Source: Tubiluchus corallicola (taxonomy: Eukaryota > Priapulida > Priapulimorpha > Priapulimorphida > Tubiluchidae). From it: a DNA stretch of 64,000 nucleotides. Shown one piece after another: positions 33,549 through 44,724 of the stretch (within the stretch, counting starts at the first letter, position 1; the number at the start of each line of letters is the position of its first letter). The stretch lies in NCBI GenBank assembly GCA_030141605.1, contig JAQGDQ010000193.1:1-64000 (forward strand). The letters run 5' to 3'. The position numbers were made by a program, and so were the translations under genes. The notes under the pieces were generated by a model. The model saw nothing but the letters and a program-made list of their open reading frames with translations. It searched no databases and had not been told where the DNA came from.

Positions 33549-34622
33549 ATGAACCGAAACTACACTATCTGCACAAATGATTTCAATTCTAATGACACAG
33601 ACTTGTGTTCTGACTTCAATGCAACTATTGTTGACGTGCTGCAAACATTCAATGCGACAGTTGAAGATGTACCAGAAACTATCATCATCTATCAATCTAT
33701 GTACACTGCTATTGTCATAACAGTCTGCTCGGTGTCTTTTTTCCTTAATGCATCGATAATAACCAGCATCCAAGCATTTTCTGCATTAAGAACGCCATCA
33801 AATTTGTTGTTTACAGGTTTAGTACTGAATGCGTTGCTTTGTACAGTAAGAGAACTTTTAATTCACGTTGTGTTACAATCTTTATTTCGTGACAATCAAA
33901 CTTCGGCGCACTGCATTCTAAAAATTGCGCTGCAGTCACTGCCATATGCTCTAGCAATGACATCAGCAATTGCGATAGGAATCGAGAGGTACTTGGCCGT
34001 CATTAACAGGCATAAAAGAATCTCCTTGAAGGCGGCTAAGATCATTCTTAGCGGCTGTATCATCTACTCGATGGCATTTGCATTAGTGGCTGCTTTTCAG
34101 ATGCTTCTTCAAGAGGATAACTTCGACTTGTTTCTTAACTGTGCAATCGATATCATATACTTGGACTGGTTTGCCTACGTTGTCGTCCTTCAGTACGTAC
34201 TCACTACAGTCATATTGGCGAATGTCAGTGCAAAGATGTGTGCATCACTCAGAAGGCAATTCCGTAAGACGGCTCCATTAAACCGCACGAGGATGTTGTC
34301 ATCAAATGTCACAACGGCACGGATGATGATCCGGATACTCCTCACGACCATCATCCTCTACTTTCCTTACATTCTCCATGTCATCCTCTTGCATGTTACC
34401 CACGATCAGTACAGAATGCTCTGGGCAGTTGCCAATGGGTTGTGGATCATCAATACCGTCCTTGTCCCTATCATCTACATCTCAGAAAATCAGGAGTTCC
34501 GCAACTACCTCAAGAATAGTCCAGCTCTCAGCTTCTTGTTCTTCGGTACCAGCGCAGAAAATTCCAGACCGGAACAATCACAGTCTATTTACAGCCTCTA
34601 TCCCTTGCAGCCAAGGTATTAG
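33549..34622 (+). CDS. Rhodopsin-class (class A) GPCR, orphan, single exon
   Basis: A 357-residue plasma-membrane receptor. The 50-residue N-tail has four N-glycosylation sequons (N4, N15, N24, N35). Seven hydrophobic segments lie near 51-72, 84-107, 122-146, 163-183, 206-228, 259-283 and 289-311. C122 at the top of helix 3 can pair with C198 in loop 2. E146-R147-Y148 is the DRY-class motif. Helix 6 has YFPY (P273) in place of CWxP. Helix 7 has V306-P-I-I-Y310, so the Asn of NPxxY is replaced by Val. The short C-tail is rich in Ser. I cannot name the ligand or subfamily. The ORF ends in TAG. It lies about 1.25 kb from the papilin signal exon, divergently oriented, and would be nested in the papilin 5' intron if that gene's first exon lies farther out. 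Confidence 0.9.
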   Translation: MNRNYTICTNDFNSNDTDLCSDFNATIVDVLQTFNATVEDVPETIIIYQSMYTAIVITVCSVSFFLNASIITSIQAFSALRTPSNLLFTGLVLNALLCTVRELLIHVVLQSLFRDNQTSAHCILKIALQSLPYALAMTSAIAIGIERYLAVINRHKRISLKAAKIILSGCIIYSMAFALVAAFQMLLQEDNFDLFLNCAIDIIYLDWFAYVVVLQYVLTTVILANVSAKMCASLRRQFRKTAPLNRTRMLSSNVTTARMMIRILLTTIILYFPYILHVILLHVTHDQYRMLWAVANGLWIINTVLVPIIYISENQEFRNYLKNSPALSFLFFGTSAENSRPEQSQSIYSLYPLQPRY

Positions 34623-34769
34623 CATATTATAGCTAGGACAATTATTTGAACAAAAGTGTTAAGTTTATAACCTATTCACTGCAGTATGAGAACATTTATT
34701 GCACAGGATACATGCATACAAAAAGACCGTTGCGAGAAGACTGTTAGTTTCGGATAATCCTTTTTGTGA

Positions 34770-34775
34770 AATAAA
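34770..34775 (+). promoter_or_regulatory. Probable polyadenylation signal of the GPCR gene
   Basis: AATAAA about 150 bases after the GPCR stop codon, within a T- and A-rich stretch. Further AATAAA-like sites lie near 34,946, so the 3' end may vary. Confidence 0.45.
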
Positions 34776-35861
34776 AATATCATTAATCCCTGCCAACGTA
34801 CAGCAAATTTCGTGGTTTAAACATTAAATGACACTGTTCTAAGTTGCTTCTCCGTCTAAGTGCGTGAACATAGATTAGTAACTGTCATAAATGTCATTAC
34901 CAACTGTATTAATTTTTTGCCACGACGCAATGTCAGGAAGTTGTTAATAAATGTGTAATGAATGTAATAGAATTACTCTTAAATGTAAGTGTGGTATTAC
35001 TGCAATGTAATTTGTTAATTTTTTAAATGATGATCTTGAAATTACCACTTACTAGTTAATATATATATACGTATATTACGTCAGCGCTTAAATTGTTGCA
35101 AATCACAAACCACGAATTTACCCGTATTTATAAAAACAAAGTGACGCTTACGCTTTTTAAAATCTGAGAAACAATGCAGCCAACATTACATAATACGCGC
35201 AAAGAGTTTGTATAAATGTGTGCGCTTAGAAATTAGTCGAGTACAACAATAGTTCTGAGTTCACTTGATACAGTACATGATAATTCTCTCTTCAGGTGGT
35301 AACATCGGTCCTGCTAATTGTTGACAAATCACAAAATCTGATAGCAATCAAGAAGTTCCGGGAGACGCCACAGCGGTTAATCCAGTTATTCCTGTAACTT
35401 GATTGTTTTGGTGTCATCCCCGGACTCGCCCAAACGATTAGCTGGACAGATAAAATTCTTTCCAGAATGACCGGGAGTCATCTAGCAGGATTCACTGGTA
35501 CTGCAAGATTATCAGCCTATTTACACTGTAATTTTACTAATACGCAAGGATTTACTTGCAGCAGGGAAGTTGACAGTAACACGTGCTATCATTACGCCCC
35601 GGTGTAATCCGAGACGCCCTTTTAACTCGTTCACTAATCGACTAACTGATACAGAAAATGCTATTAGTGACATATCTATCCACCATGTAAGCTGTACACT
35701 TACTCCATGCTCACTTTGTTTACATTTGTTACAACATGCAAAAATTAGACAAATTTTAAGTTTAAACATTTGGAAGGAGTTTACAATACCCCACATAATT
35801 TAAACATCCTACCCTAATCCTCACTCTAATCCTAACCCGCCTCACAAACTAGTTTCTTGTG

Positions 35862-36206
35862 TGCGAGAAATTTTAAACTTTAGACAAAAATTTTAATTTC
35901 AAGTTCACCGACGTGTTCACGCATGAGCTCTCAAACGCGTGTGCTACGTCACAAATGAACACATGTGAACTGGGTGGTACCTGATTTTGTGCAACGCGTT
36001 TCCAAGATGCAGGTGCTAGTACCAGCCTAATTAGCAAATGGCGAAAAACATCTAACTGCAAAAAACCAGTCCATTGGTCAAAATTGGGTTTCTGCGTAAT
36101 TATCTTTCACGTAGGCTATTCTTAAAAAACAATGTGTCCCCTTACAATATTTTGTACATTAGATTGCTTTCAACTGTAGTTTAAGATTAGGCTCAGTTTT
36201 CCTTTA
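35862..36206. repeat. Dispersed repeat, copy 1
   Basis: About 345 bases similar, in order and orientation, to 46138-46425. Shared words include TTCACGCATGAGCTCTCAAAC, TAGCAAATGGCGAAAAACAT and TGTAGTTTAAGATTAGGCTC. No ORF or terminal repeats seen. Confidence 0.65.
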
Positions 36207-36309
36207 AATTCGGATTTGCATAGTTTTCATATTTCGTTGTTGTTTTCATATTATATTTTACAACACACTAACCACGCCATTCATATGAGCCACAAATTCA
36301 TTTCACCAT

Positions 36310-36820
36310 CACCACAATCAGCATCATCATCATCACTACCAATAAGATCATTCGTCAACTATCAACATCACTGTCATCGTCATCATCATTACCAACAACG
36401 TCGTTGTCCAATGGTAGCTCAATTCTTTTAAATGTGTGATTACGGACATCACTTACATATGATGGTATAACGAATGGCTATTCAATGATGACAGCATGTT
36501 TACGATGATGACGTGACATCACTACTGCCAACGACAACACGATCGACATCTCCCCAGTTAACAAGCTTTGCTGCCACCACCATTTCCTAGGCATCGTCAT
36601 CATCATCAAACAGCATAACAAACTTCATCATCATTGTCGTCGTCATTATTATTATTATGATTCTTGCCACCACCAACATTCTATTACCATCACTATCATC
36701 ATCAGTCATCACCATCATCATCACCACCACCAGCACCATCTTAATCATCATCACCACCATCATCATGACCATTATCATCACCATACATCATCATCATCAT
36801 CATTGATATCATTAACCTCT
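36310..36820. repeat. (CAT)n / (CATCAC)n tract
   Basis: Degenerate CAT, CAC and ATC trinucleotides over 500 bases of intergenic DNA, densest at 36,590-36,810. Confidence 0.9.
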
Positions 36821-37829
36821 ATGCCATTATTTAGCATTATAAAAAGAGCGTAGTTAACTAGTAACCATTATCATCAACATTACTATGGATTCTGACGTTA
36901 TCACTGCTATCATCATGCGATTGTCAGGGTCAATACCATAACGAATTCCAGGAGACGAAATCTGAAATTTGGAACTTGCTTGTTAGCTAGAAATTCGCCT
37001 GGCCAATACAAAACACATTCCCTTATTTATTAGTATTATAGAGCAGCAACTAAATTAGAAGCTCTGCGACACGCCCGACTGAATAAACAAAAACAACCCA
37101 CTGAGTCACACAGGAACTGTCTTTGACCGAAAATAAACAATATGAAATCAGGCTGAAATGTTTACCCCTTTCCAAGGTAACTTGAGCAAAACGATTCTTT
37201 CCAGGAAGTAAACTCATCACTGGCTTTCAAAAACGAGTCGTAGATTTTAGACGGGTCTTCCTTTTGAAATCGCGGCAAGAAATTAGTTACATTAGTCCAA
37301 AAATGAGCCCAAATTTTAAAATACCTAATGGTCAAAATGATATGAAGACATCTTTATAAATGATCCCGTTTAAGCAAACTGTCTGTGTACCTGTATGTGA
37401 AAAGTTGTCTAGCTTGGGGACGGAAATCTACACTAAGGTAAGTTTTTACAGATAAGCCAGGTACGAAAAGCCGAATCCAACATGTAAGTTAAGTAATCAC
37501 AGTCCTCCTAAGAATGATTAGACTGGAAAATGATACATAAAGCAATCCACTAGAGGTCAAAGGTCACACTTCGAAAAATGCGAAATAACTTCGCTATCTA
37601 GACATATGGCACAATTGGCAGAATACAATACACAGGTAGGAGACCAAAATGTGGGGTTTTCCACTGGCAATGGACTTACGTCTTCCTGATTAACGTTTCA
37701 GGGTCGAATTTAAAATCATAAATTTTGAATGACGGTAACATGAAAATAGTCGCTATTTTTGCACTAATTGTATATGCATATTAACTACTAAGGACATTCT
37801 GCACATGATATCAACAATGCAGAGAACAA

Positions 37830-37940
37830 TACTATATTAGAAAGTATAAAAAAAATTTGACTCAAATAGGGCTCGAACTCAAGACCTATTGCGCATCTTT
37901 TCGCAGCTTCACGATCATGAACAATCAAAGTACTCAGAGA
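37830..37940 (-). repeat. tRNA-derived SINE copy
   Basis: Minus strand: AATAGGTCTTGAGTTCGAGCCC, then an A/T-rich spacer and TATACTTTCTAATATAG, the family tail. Confidence 0.55.
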
Positions 37941-40450
37941 AAGACAGAGAAATTTCCCATGAAATTAACCTCAATCTGTCACGATATCTGCCAGCTTGGA
38001 ACTTATCAGCTGCAGTAACAAACTCCCCGCAATAATAAATGCAACTTCTTTGATCTCTCACCAGACGCCGGCTACTTATCCCAATCGTAAACAGTTTAGC
38101 GTCGTGCGTAGCTTGTTTAAATCAAACGCACGCCTTAAATAATTACAACTCGCGTGCTTCTAGGTAAACGTTGAATATGCAATAAATTAGTAAAAAACGT
38201 GATAAAAAAGTTAGTTCAACTATAAGCATCAACTAAAACGTTTTCGCTAGAAGACTCGCAAATTTCAGACTAAAATACAGTCTGACCATGTCTGACGTCA
38301 CATAGCAGACATAATTAAGAACACTAAAGGGTTAAAAACTATGCGCTATGTCTACAATATCTACTAGGTTGAATGTTTCTTGCTATTTTAATAAATGCAA
38401 ATCGTATTTAAATTTATTTTGCGATAATGAAAGAGGTAAAATGTAATGTTCTATTTTTATTTCGAAAAAAATGTGAATTTATTCCTACTGAATCCTATTT
38501 CCAACTAAAACAATGCTGGAATCTGGATACCAACACTTTCTGCAGTCGAGTTTCAGTTTGTGTATTTGTGATTATTCCTCCATATTTATGCGACACCAAT
38601 AGCTACAACAACAACACACACTAGCGTCCTAACAAATGATTTAACTCATCAAAAGTGATCAATGAACGGTTTATTTCAACAACTAAAAAAGTGTTTGCTT
38701 CGATATTACACATAACAGGCCAGCAAGCACGTTTTGCGGTTACCCGCTTGCGAAGCAACACTATAAAACGGTCTACTTCGCCGTGTTTACAATGTCGTTC
38801 ATGTTCATGTAAGAAGTTTTTAACCAGTTTGTATTTTTATACAACAATAGAGTTACCTCGTATTCTAAATTTTTTTCAAAAACCGATTCCATGTAGCAAC
38901 AGGAAATGACGTTCTAAATGACATATGCAGACAATGGGCACAAAAAACTCACTAAACGAGTAACTCAAAACTTCGCATTACAGACTAGTTTAAACTTGGT
39001 ATATAAATTTTACTAAGCAACGAGGCGGAGCGAGCATTTTATAGTCTGTTATAAATAAATTACATAACTTTGTCTCGCAGTATAGCTATAACAACCCAAG
39101 CTGATGAATACCTATAGAATGCTCTTAGACTGACCTGCAATGCTACAGCTATTGGTTAACAACATCTGTTTGGTGCCATGTAGCAGTTAGGTGCCAAAAT
39201 CCGCAAGGTGCATATTAACATTAACAAAGTCACTTGTTTGGAACATACAGGCCACTTTAATCTACCACCAGACTGGAAGCGAAACTTTCAGCTCCTAGGT
39301 AATTAGGATATTTCGTCTGCAAGCGGCACAGAAAGCAGGTCCAAATATCCCAGCAAACGAGAAAAACGACCTTAAACAAAGCAGAGTAAACGAAACTTAA
39401 CGAACACATACGACGGAATGCCCTACTCACTGCCCCGCGATATCAAAAATTAACCCAGAAAAACTGAAGAAAACGAGAAGAGAAGTTTCCTGCGTTTACT
39501 GGCTTCTAGTGAATTAAGCGAACACTCTCAACTTTCACGATAATTTAACAAACTGAAAAAAGCCAGAAGCGTGCTATGATCAAACGTAAAATGTAGGTAA
39601 CACTGCGCCGGAATGGAAAAAGCACAAAGATACAAAGTACACTTACAAAAATACAGTAACCGGATAAAAAATTCAAATAATTTAAGCACAAATGAATTAC
39701 GATTAGTTATATACATATAACAAAATGTATTTGTGACGGTGTGTTCACTGCAAATACAGTATAAGTATATGTACTGTATAAGCAATTAAACTCCTTAAAA
39801 TTTTAAATAGCGCAGTAAAAGCAAAGTACCTGTACAATGTACGTGTTCGGGCGCCATGACATTTTATGCAAATTTACAACAAATGATACATGCAGGACGA
39901 GGTGTCTTTAATTACGCCGACGGAAATGCAAAGCGATGAAAATCAACGTCTGTCTGACTAGCTTATCTTATCAACTGAATGACAAACTCGTCATATAAAA
40001 TCATCGACTCAAAATAATGACAAAATTATCGTTTACTACAAAGCTACAGCACTAGACACTAATTCAGTAACTTAGCTGTTGCGAATTTAGAAATTACAAA
40101 TTCTTCTATATGTGTTAGCAAAGCGTACGCGTTTAAAATAGCCGACTAAAAATAAATAATATTATATTATGTTACAATGTATGCACTACACACAATTATA
40201 CGTGTATACGCGCTATGAAAGCTATATTAAGATCATAGAATCAGTAGACGTCACAAGGGACTATGCGGCTAAATTGTCATAACCTAGAACTTACAATTAT
40301 AAGGTTAAACATTCAAATGCAGACTTAATCCAGTCGCATTTCCTTAATTTCATTCGGTCAAGTTCAGTTTCAAAATTTCAATAATCGTGGATTAAGCCAT
40401 CCTTAATAAACAATCATGAAGTCAAGATTATAAATGATTAATTACAGAGC

Positions 40451-43400
40451 ACTATGATATTACAGGGCCGGATTATGACCCCTTGGGGCCCCTAGGCTAA
40501 TGAAATTACGGTACCCCTCAGACGAAACCACCCTGTAACTCGCACGTCAGATGAGCTTTATACTAAACAAACCTGGTCTATTCAAGCCGTATTGTAATAT
40601 TTTTTATTCATGTTTAAACTAAACATGGACTGGGACTCCATGATTTACAGCTAGGACCCGAAATTGGGGCCCTTTATCTAAAATAAGGGAGCACAAACAG
40701 AGGCAACTTTTTTAAAATTGGGTTTTCAGGCTTCTAGGCCCCGTTTTTCAAAGCATAAAATGTATTTTAAATTACGTGAAATATTCAGACATACAAAATG
40801 TTAAAATACTATAGTCATTTAACAAAAAAGTTACATTTGAAAATCTTTTAGAAGGGCCTCCCAAGCTTGAAGGTCGCCTATACTAGTGTACAGGGCAATC
40901 CGGTCCGGACTATGACTCAGAAAAGGGGTTCATAAATTTGGGCATCCTACTACCGCACCATATTCATGCGACCATCTCTCAATGTTCTTCTAATATTTGA
41001 TAACAACAGGGATACTTAACATAATATGTAAGTAATTCTGATGAGAAAAATAAAAGTACTTGCAGTAGTACACTTTTTTGCAATTGAATAAAGTTTAATG
41101 TAAAAGTAGACCTTTTCGTAAATCCACCAAAGTAAGAAATAATAATATACTCACTTTTTCTAGTGGCAGACGAATAAATTTACTGTAACTACAGGGAATT
41201 TTGTAAATCTCAAGTCACTGTAATGACACAGCAATTAAGTATAGTATATTCACACAACAAAAAAATCTATCAGCAACTTATTTTTACAAATTTCACCAGT
41301 CTTTTCCCACAAAGTTCAACACGTTCAACTTCTTCGCTTGGACACTGCGTCCTCTGCTCGTACGCGAGCGACGCACGCTACCGGTCAAAGCGTCTGAAGC
41401 TGGGAATATTCCCGGAAAAATCCGCCGGGAAGACGCTAAGCACGATGGGACTCTTGGACCATGCCTTTCGATGAAAATTTAAAGTCAAATTTCAAATAGA
41501 CGTACAATAAAACGTTTTTAATGGCTTTCAAATAGGTCTTTAAAAACTGTCCTAGCAAGCTGTCTTCGCAACTTAGTACTCAGTATCGCATCAGAGTGAA
41601 ATATGAACACGAGCGCTATAAAAGAAGCCTGTGTGCTAGCAGACTAAGACTAAAACACGTGTAGGTCACAAAACTCTTTAAGGCCAGAACGCAAGTACCC
41701 ACAGACCCAATGCATATATCACAAAACCACAACAATTTTACGTATTGACCATGAAGTATTACGTATCAGCGCATATACATACAGTCATTCGATACTGTTC
41801 ATGCTGGGCGCATCATAACAGGCTATCATAACACAACTTTTCTCGGTCCGAACGTCCCGATTCCGAGACCGGATTCCGGTTACCAAAGGGCGCTCGACAA
41901 TCACGCCACGTAGCGGGGACACTCCATTATCAGGCTCGAGTTCGAAACCTAGGCCAGGTGTCTCACCGCGATGCAGCGATGAGTGATAATTGTATCTCCA
42001 ATTTAAAACTAATTAGCACGCACAAAACAAGAAGACACCCGTGAATGGATACGTCCCGGGATACATGAATCAGGCTAAATGTGATCATGTCAGATAACCC
42101 CACCACATCCAGGAGTTATCCTCCTATGTTGATACACAATTCCTATACACACGACGGTAAACTTTGAGGATTAATTGTGCAAAGTGAACCCGAGCCACCG
42201 AGCAGTGTAATGACCCCAACATATGGAACTCCTTCGCACAACAATTAAAACTAAACAGTTAATTGGGAGGCTGCGACGCTGCGGTAATTAAGGCAATAAT
42301 AAGAAGGATAAAATAGACAATTCTACTGTTAGGTAGCGTTTAAGTTGTGAATATAATGTGACAGTCGGGTAAAGGATAAACTTAGCTACTACAGTTTATA
42401 ATAAATCTTACACGACAGAGGTTCCTAACGGTAAATGTGAACGAGCTATTAGTTTCCATGCAGAAACCGATAATCAAATTCGTCAAAACTAATTACAGAT
42501 GCGATTTATTTACAATATTTCATGGAAAATTTCAAATACGAAATACCGATTCACCTCAAAACTGTTCTTACATCTTTTCTCTTACACCCTTTCTTATACC
42601 TACTTTACAGTAGAAATGTTAGATCTGCTATAGTTTTATCAACGCCTACGTAGTCACAATTTACATACAGGGTTATTACCCCACCATTATTAAGGAGCAA
42701 TAATCAGTAAGTCGTCAAGAATGAGAGCTTAAACGCGGTCTAATTTGTGAATCCATTGCAATGAAACCCCTACTAATTGCATGTGTTCTCACTAGTGAAG
42801 TTATTTACTTATTGTCTTGTGAATAAGTAAATTTGAATGTGAAGCAAAACCGAAAAAGTGCGATGCTGCAGCGGCGGCTGATGAAACCGGATGTGGTAAA
42901 CTGTGAGCGGAAGTTATTAAGATCAAGGCCAAGCAGAAACGCCCAGACAAATGTATAGTAAGCAACAGCATAAGCTTAAACCCCAGCGAAGTCAAAATAC
43001 GTTTTTGTATTGAGAATTTGTGTACGAATATGCTGACCACAGCACTGTGCTAATTCTGTATTCACCCATTCAACTGCATTTAACCATACCTCAATATGTG
43101 TGTAATAACATACTATGCAGTATTTTAGCTGAGTGGCCATGCTATGTGCCCGGCGACCAAAGTTCAGCAACACTGAACAGATGGGCGACCACAAGGTTCA
43201 AAAACCGCTCTGGTAGTTCCTTTCACCGTATTGATTTTGGATACTTTTCTTTGTAGAGGACGTATTAACATCCAAACGTGACTGAAACGTTTGTGTGGGG
43301 TCCATTATCTCGTTTCACGGGTTTGTCTTGATAATGAGCCAGATTCTGGTCCTCTCACAAACCTCCACATTAAGTAGGACATTAAGTGCTGGATTCTGTC

Positions 43401-43735
43401 TTGCAAACTTGCACAAAAAGTCTAGAAGAACAAGAACAACATTCCGCATAGCCCACCGACATTCAAGCTAAAATATACCTGTGGCTTTGCACGAGTCCAG
43501 GTCTTCTTTTAGTTTTATGTACCGGGTCAACTGCCAACTACATTCTCATTGGTTTGAAATGTGTCATTAACTCCTTCTCCCTGCTGCTTCCCAGCAGCTA
43601 AAAATATCGGGCCAAGACTGGCTTGAAGATCTGGGCCCATTTGAATTTGTAAGCCTAACTGAATAGCCCTAAGGTAGACCTTTTAAAATGACGTATAGTG
43701 AGATAGAATATAGGAATAATACAAGCACACAAAAA
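40451..43735. other. Intergenic stretch with CpG-richer patches
   Basis: CAGGGC-CCGGA words at 40,463 and 40,891 are followed by the same TATGAC word, suggesting decayed transposon ends. CpG-richer patches lie at 41,330-41,470 and 41,840-42,070. A minus-strand frame from 42,971 begins MLLLTIHLSGRFCLALILIT and looks like a signal peptide, but it has no good donor of the phase that papilin needs. No gene is supported. Confidence 0.4.
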
Positions 43736-43840
43736 TTACTAGATTAGATAATACGAAAAACTTTGACACTTCACTGGGGTTCGAACCCATTACCTTCTGA
43801 ATAACAAGATTTACTTGATGGAGTACTCTTCACCAGGATA
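43736..43840 (-). repeat. tRNA-derived SINE copy
   Basis: Minus strand: CAGAAGGTAATGGGTTCGAACCCC (box B, 43777-43800 region), then GTGTCAAAGTTTTTCG and TTATCTAATCTAG. The tail is a diverged form of the 44.6-kb copy. The box-A side is decayed. Confidence 0.6.
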
Positions 43841-44599
43841 GGGTATTTAGACAAATTTGTAGTAACACAGAATTTAATGTTAATTTCAAAATCACAAGTA
43901 TCATCAGGAACTTAGCAACTTGTGTAGAATTATTCAAAGTCAGAAAATATTTTCTACTGATTCATTTTGACCACCGTTACAAGTAAAAGCTACTAAGTTA
44001 CATATAAAAGATTTAAATATAATTTAGTAATACTGAAAAGGCAATGTCAAACGCATTCCTACTTAATGCAATGGCTAGTAATTACATATTTAATGCATGT
44101 GTTATTTTTCAGAACTTTACCAGGCAGCCATCTTAAAAAACATTCAAGAAAATCCTGGGCAAACAAACTTAAAATTTTCGAAAACTACCTAGGACATTTT
44201 CGACTCTAAAAAAACAAATAAACAAATGTTTACATAATCCTGTACTTACAAAGTGAAAAACAATGAAAAAACAGGCTCCTGTTAATCCAAACTATACATC
44301 ACTACATTACAGATAATTTGAAGAGCGCGGATGCTGTCACAGCACCGAAACAAAATCAGCTCTAGAGATAAACTGGAAGTGGGAGGAAGGCACCTCTTCC
44401 TGTGTCAGATTCGGTACATCCTCCATAGATGCCCTCATTTCAGATGCTGAACTCGCAAAGCTTTGCGGTCAGGTAGTACTCAGCTAAATGTAGCAAATTA
44501 TCTATTTATAATGTGAATCTGGTGCCTTAGTTTAGATACAAGATTTTTTTGCACTTTGCAGTACAACAAATGCAAACAAACAACAATGTGTGAAAGCAA

Positions 44600-44724
44600 T
44601 GCTAAATTAGAAAGTGTGAAAAATGTTACACCACCATTGGGACACGAACCCAAGACCTTCTGCTTTCCGGGCAACTATGCTAACCATTATAGCTAACCAA
44701 TTAAGCAACAGAGCTACTCTGACT
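44600..44724 (-). repeat. tRNA-derived SINE, best copy
   Basis: On the minus strand there is a box-A-like TTAGCTATAATGGTTAG and then a box-B GGGTTCGTGTCCC at tRNA-like spacing. The shared tail TTTTTCACACTTTCTAATTT follows. The tail and the word AGAAGGTCTTGGGTTCG recur in three other copies in this window. Confidence 0.7.

Larger units (their letters stand above)
34800..40450. other. Intergenic stretch without recognised gene
   Basis: AT-rich DNA. Apart from the dispersed repeat, CAT tract and one SINE listed separately, nothing is recognisable. The short open frames here have no codon structure, splice partners or known motifs. Confidence 0.6.

Noticed and set aside
35805-35845. CCCTAATCC...CCTAACCC as interstitial telomere repeat
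   Set aside because: Too short and irregular to separate from chance.
42801-43040. MLLLTIHLSGRFCLALILIT... as a papilin first coding exon
   Set aside because: Signal-like, but the only phase-0 donor (ccg|gtttca) is weak and the better donor (ataa|gtaaat) has the wrong phase. The 32.3-kb exon fits better.
43777-43800. GGGTTCGAACCCC as part of a functional tRNA gene
   Set aside because: Only the B box is tRNA-like. There is no acceptor stem or proper D arm, and the flanks match the SINE copies.
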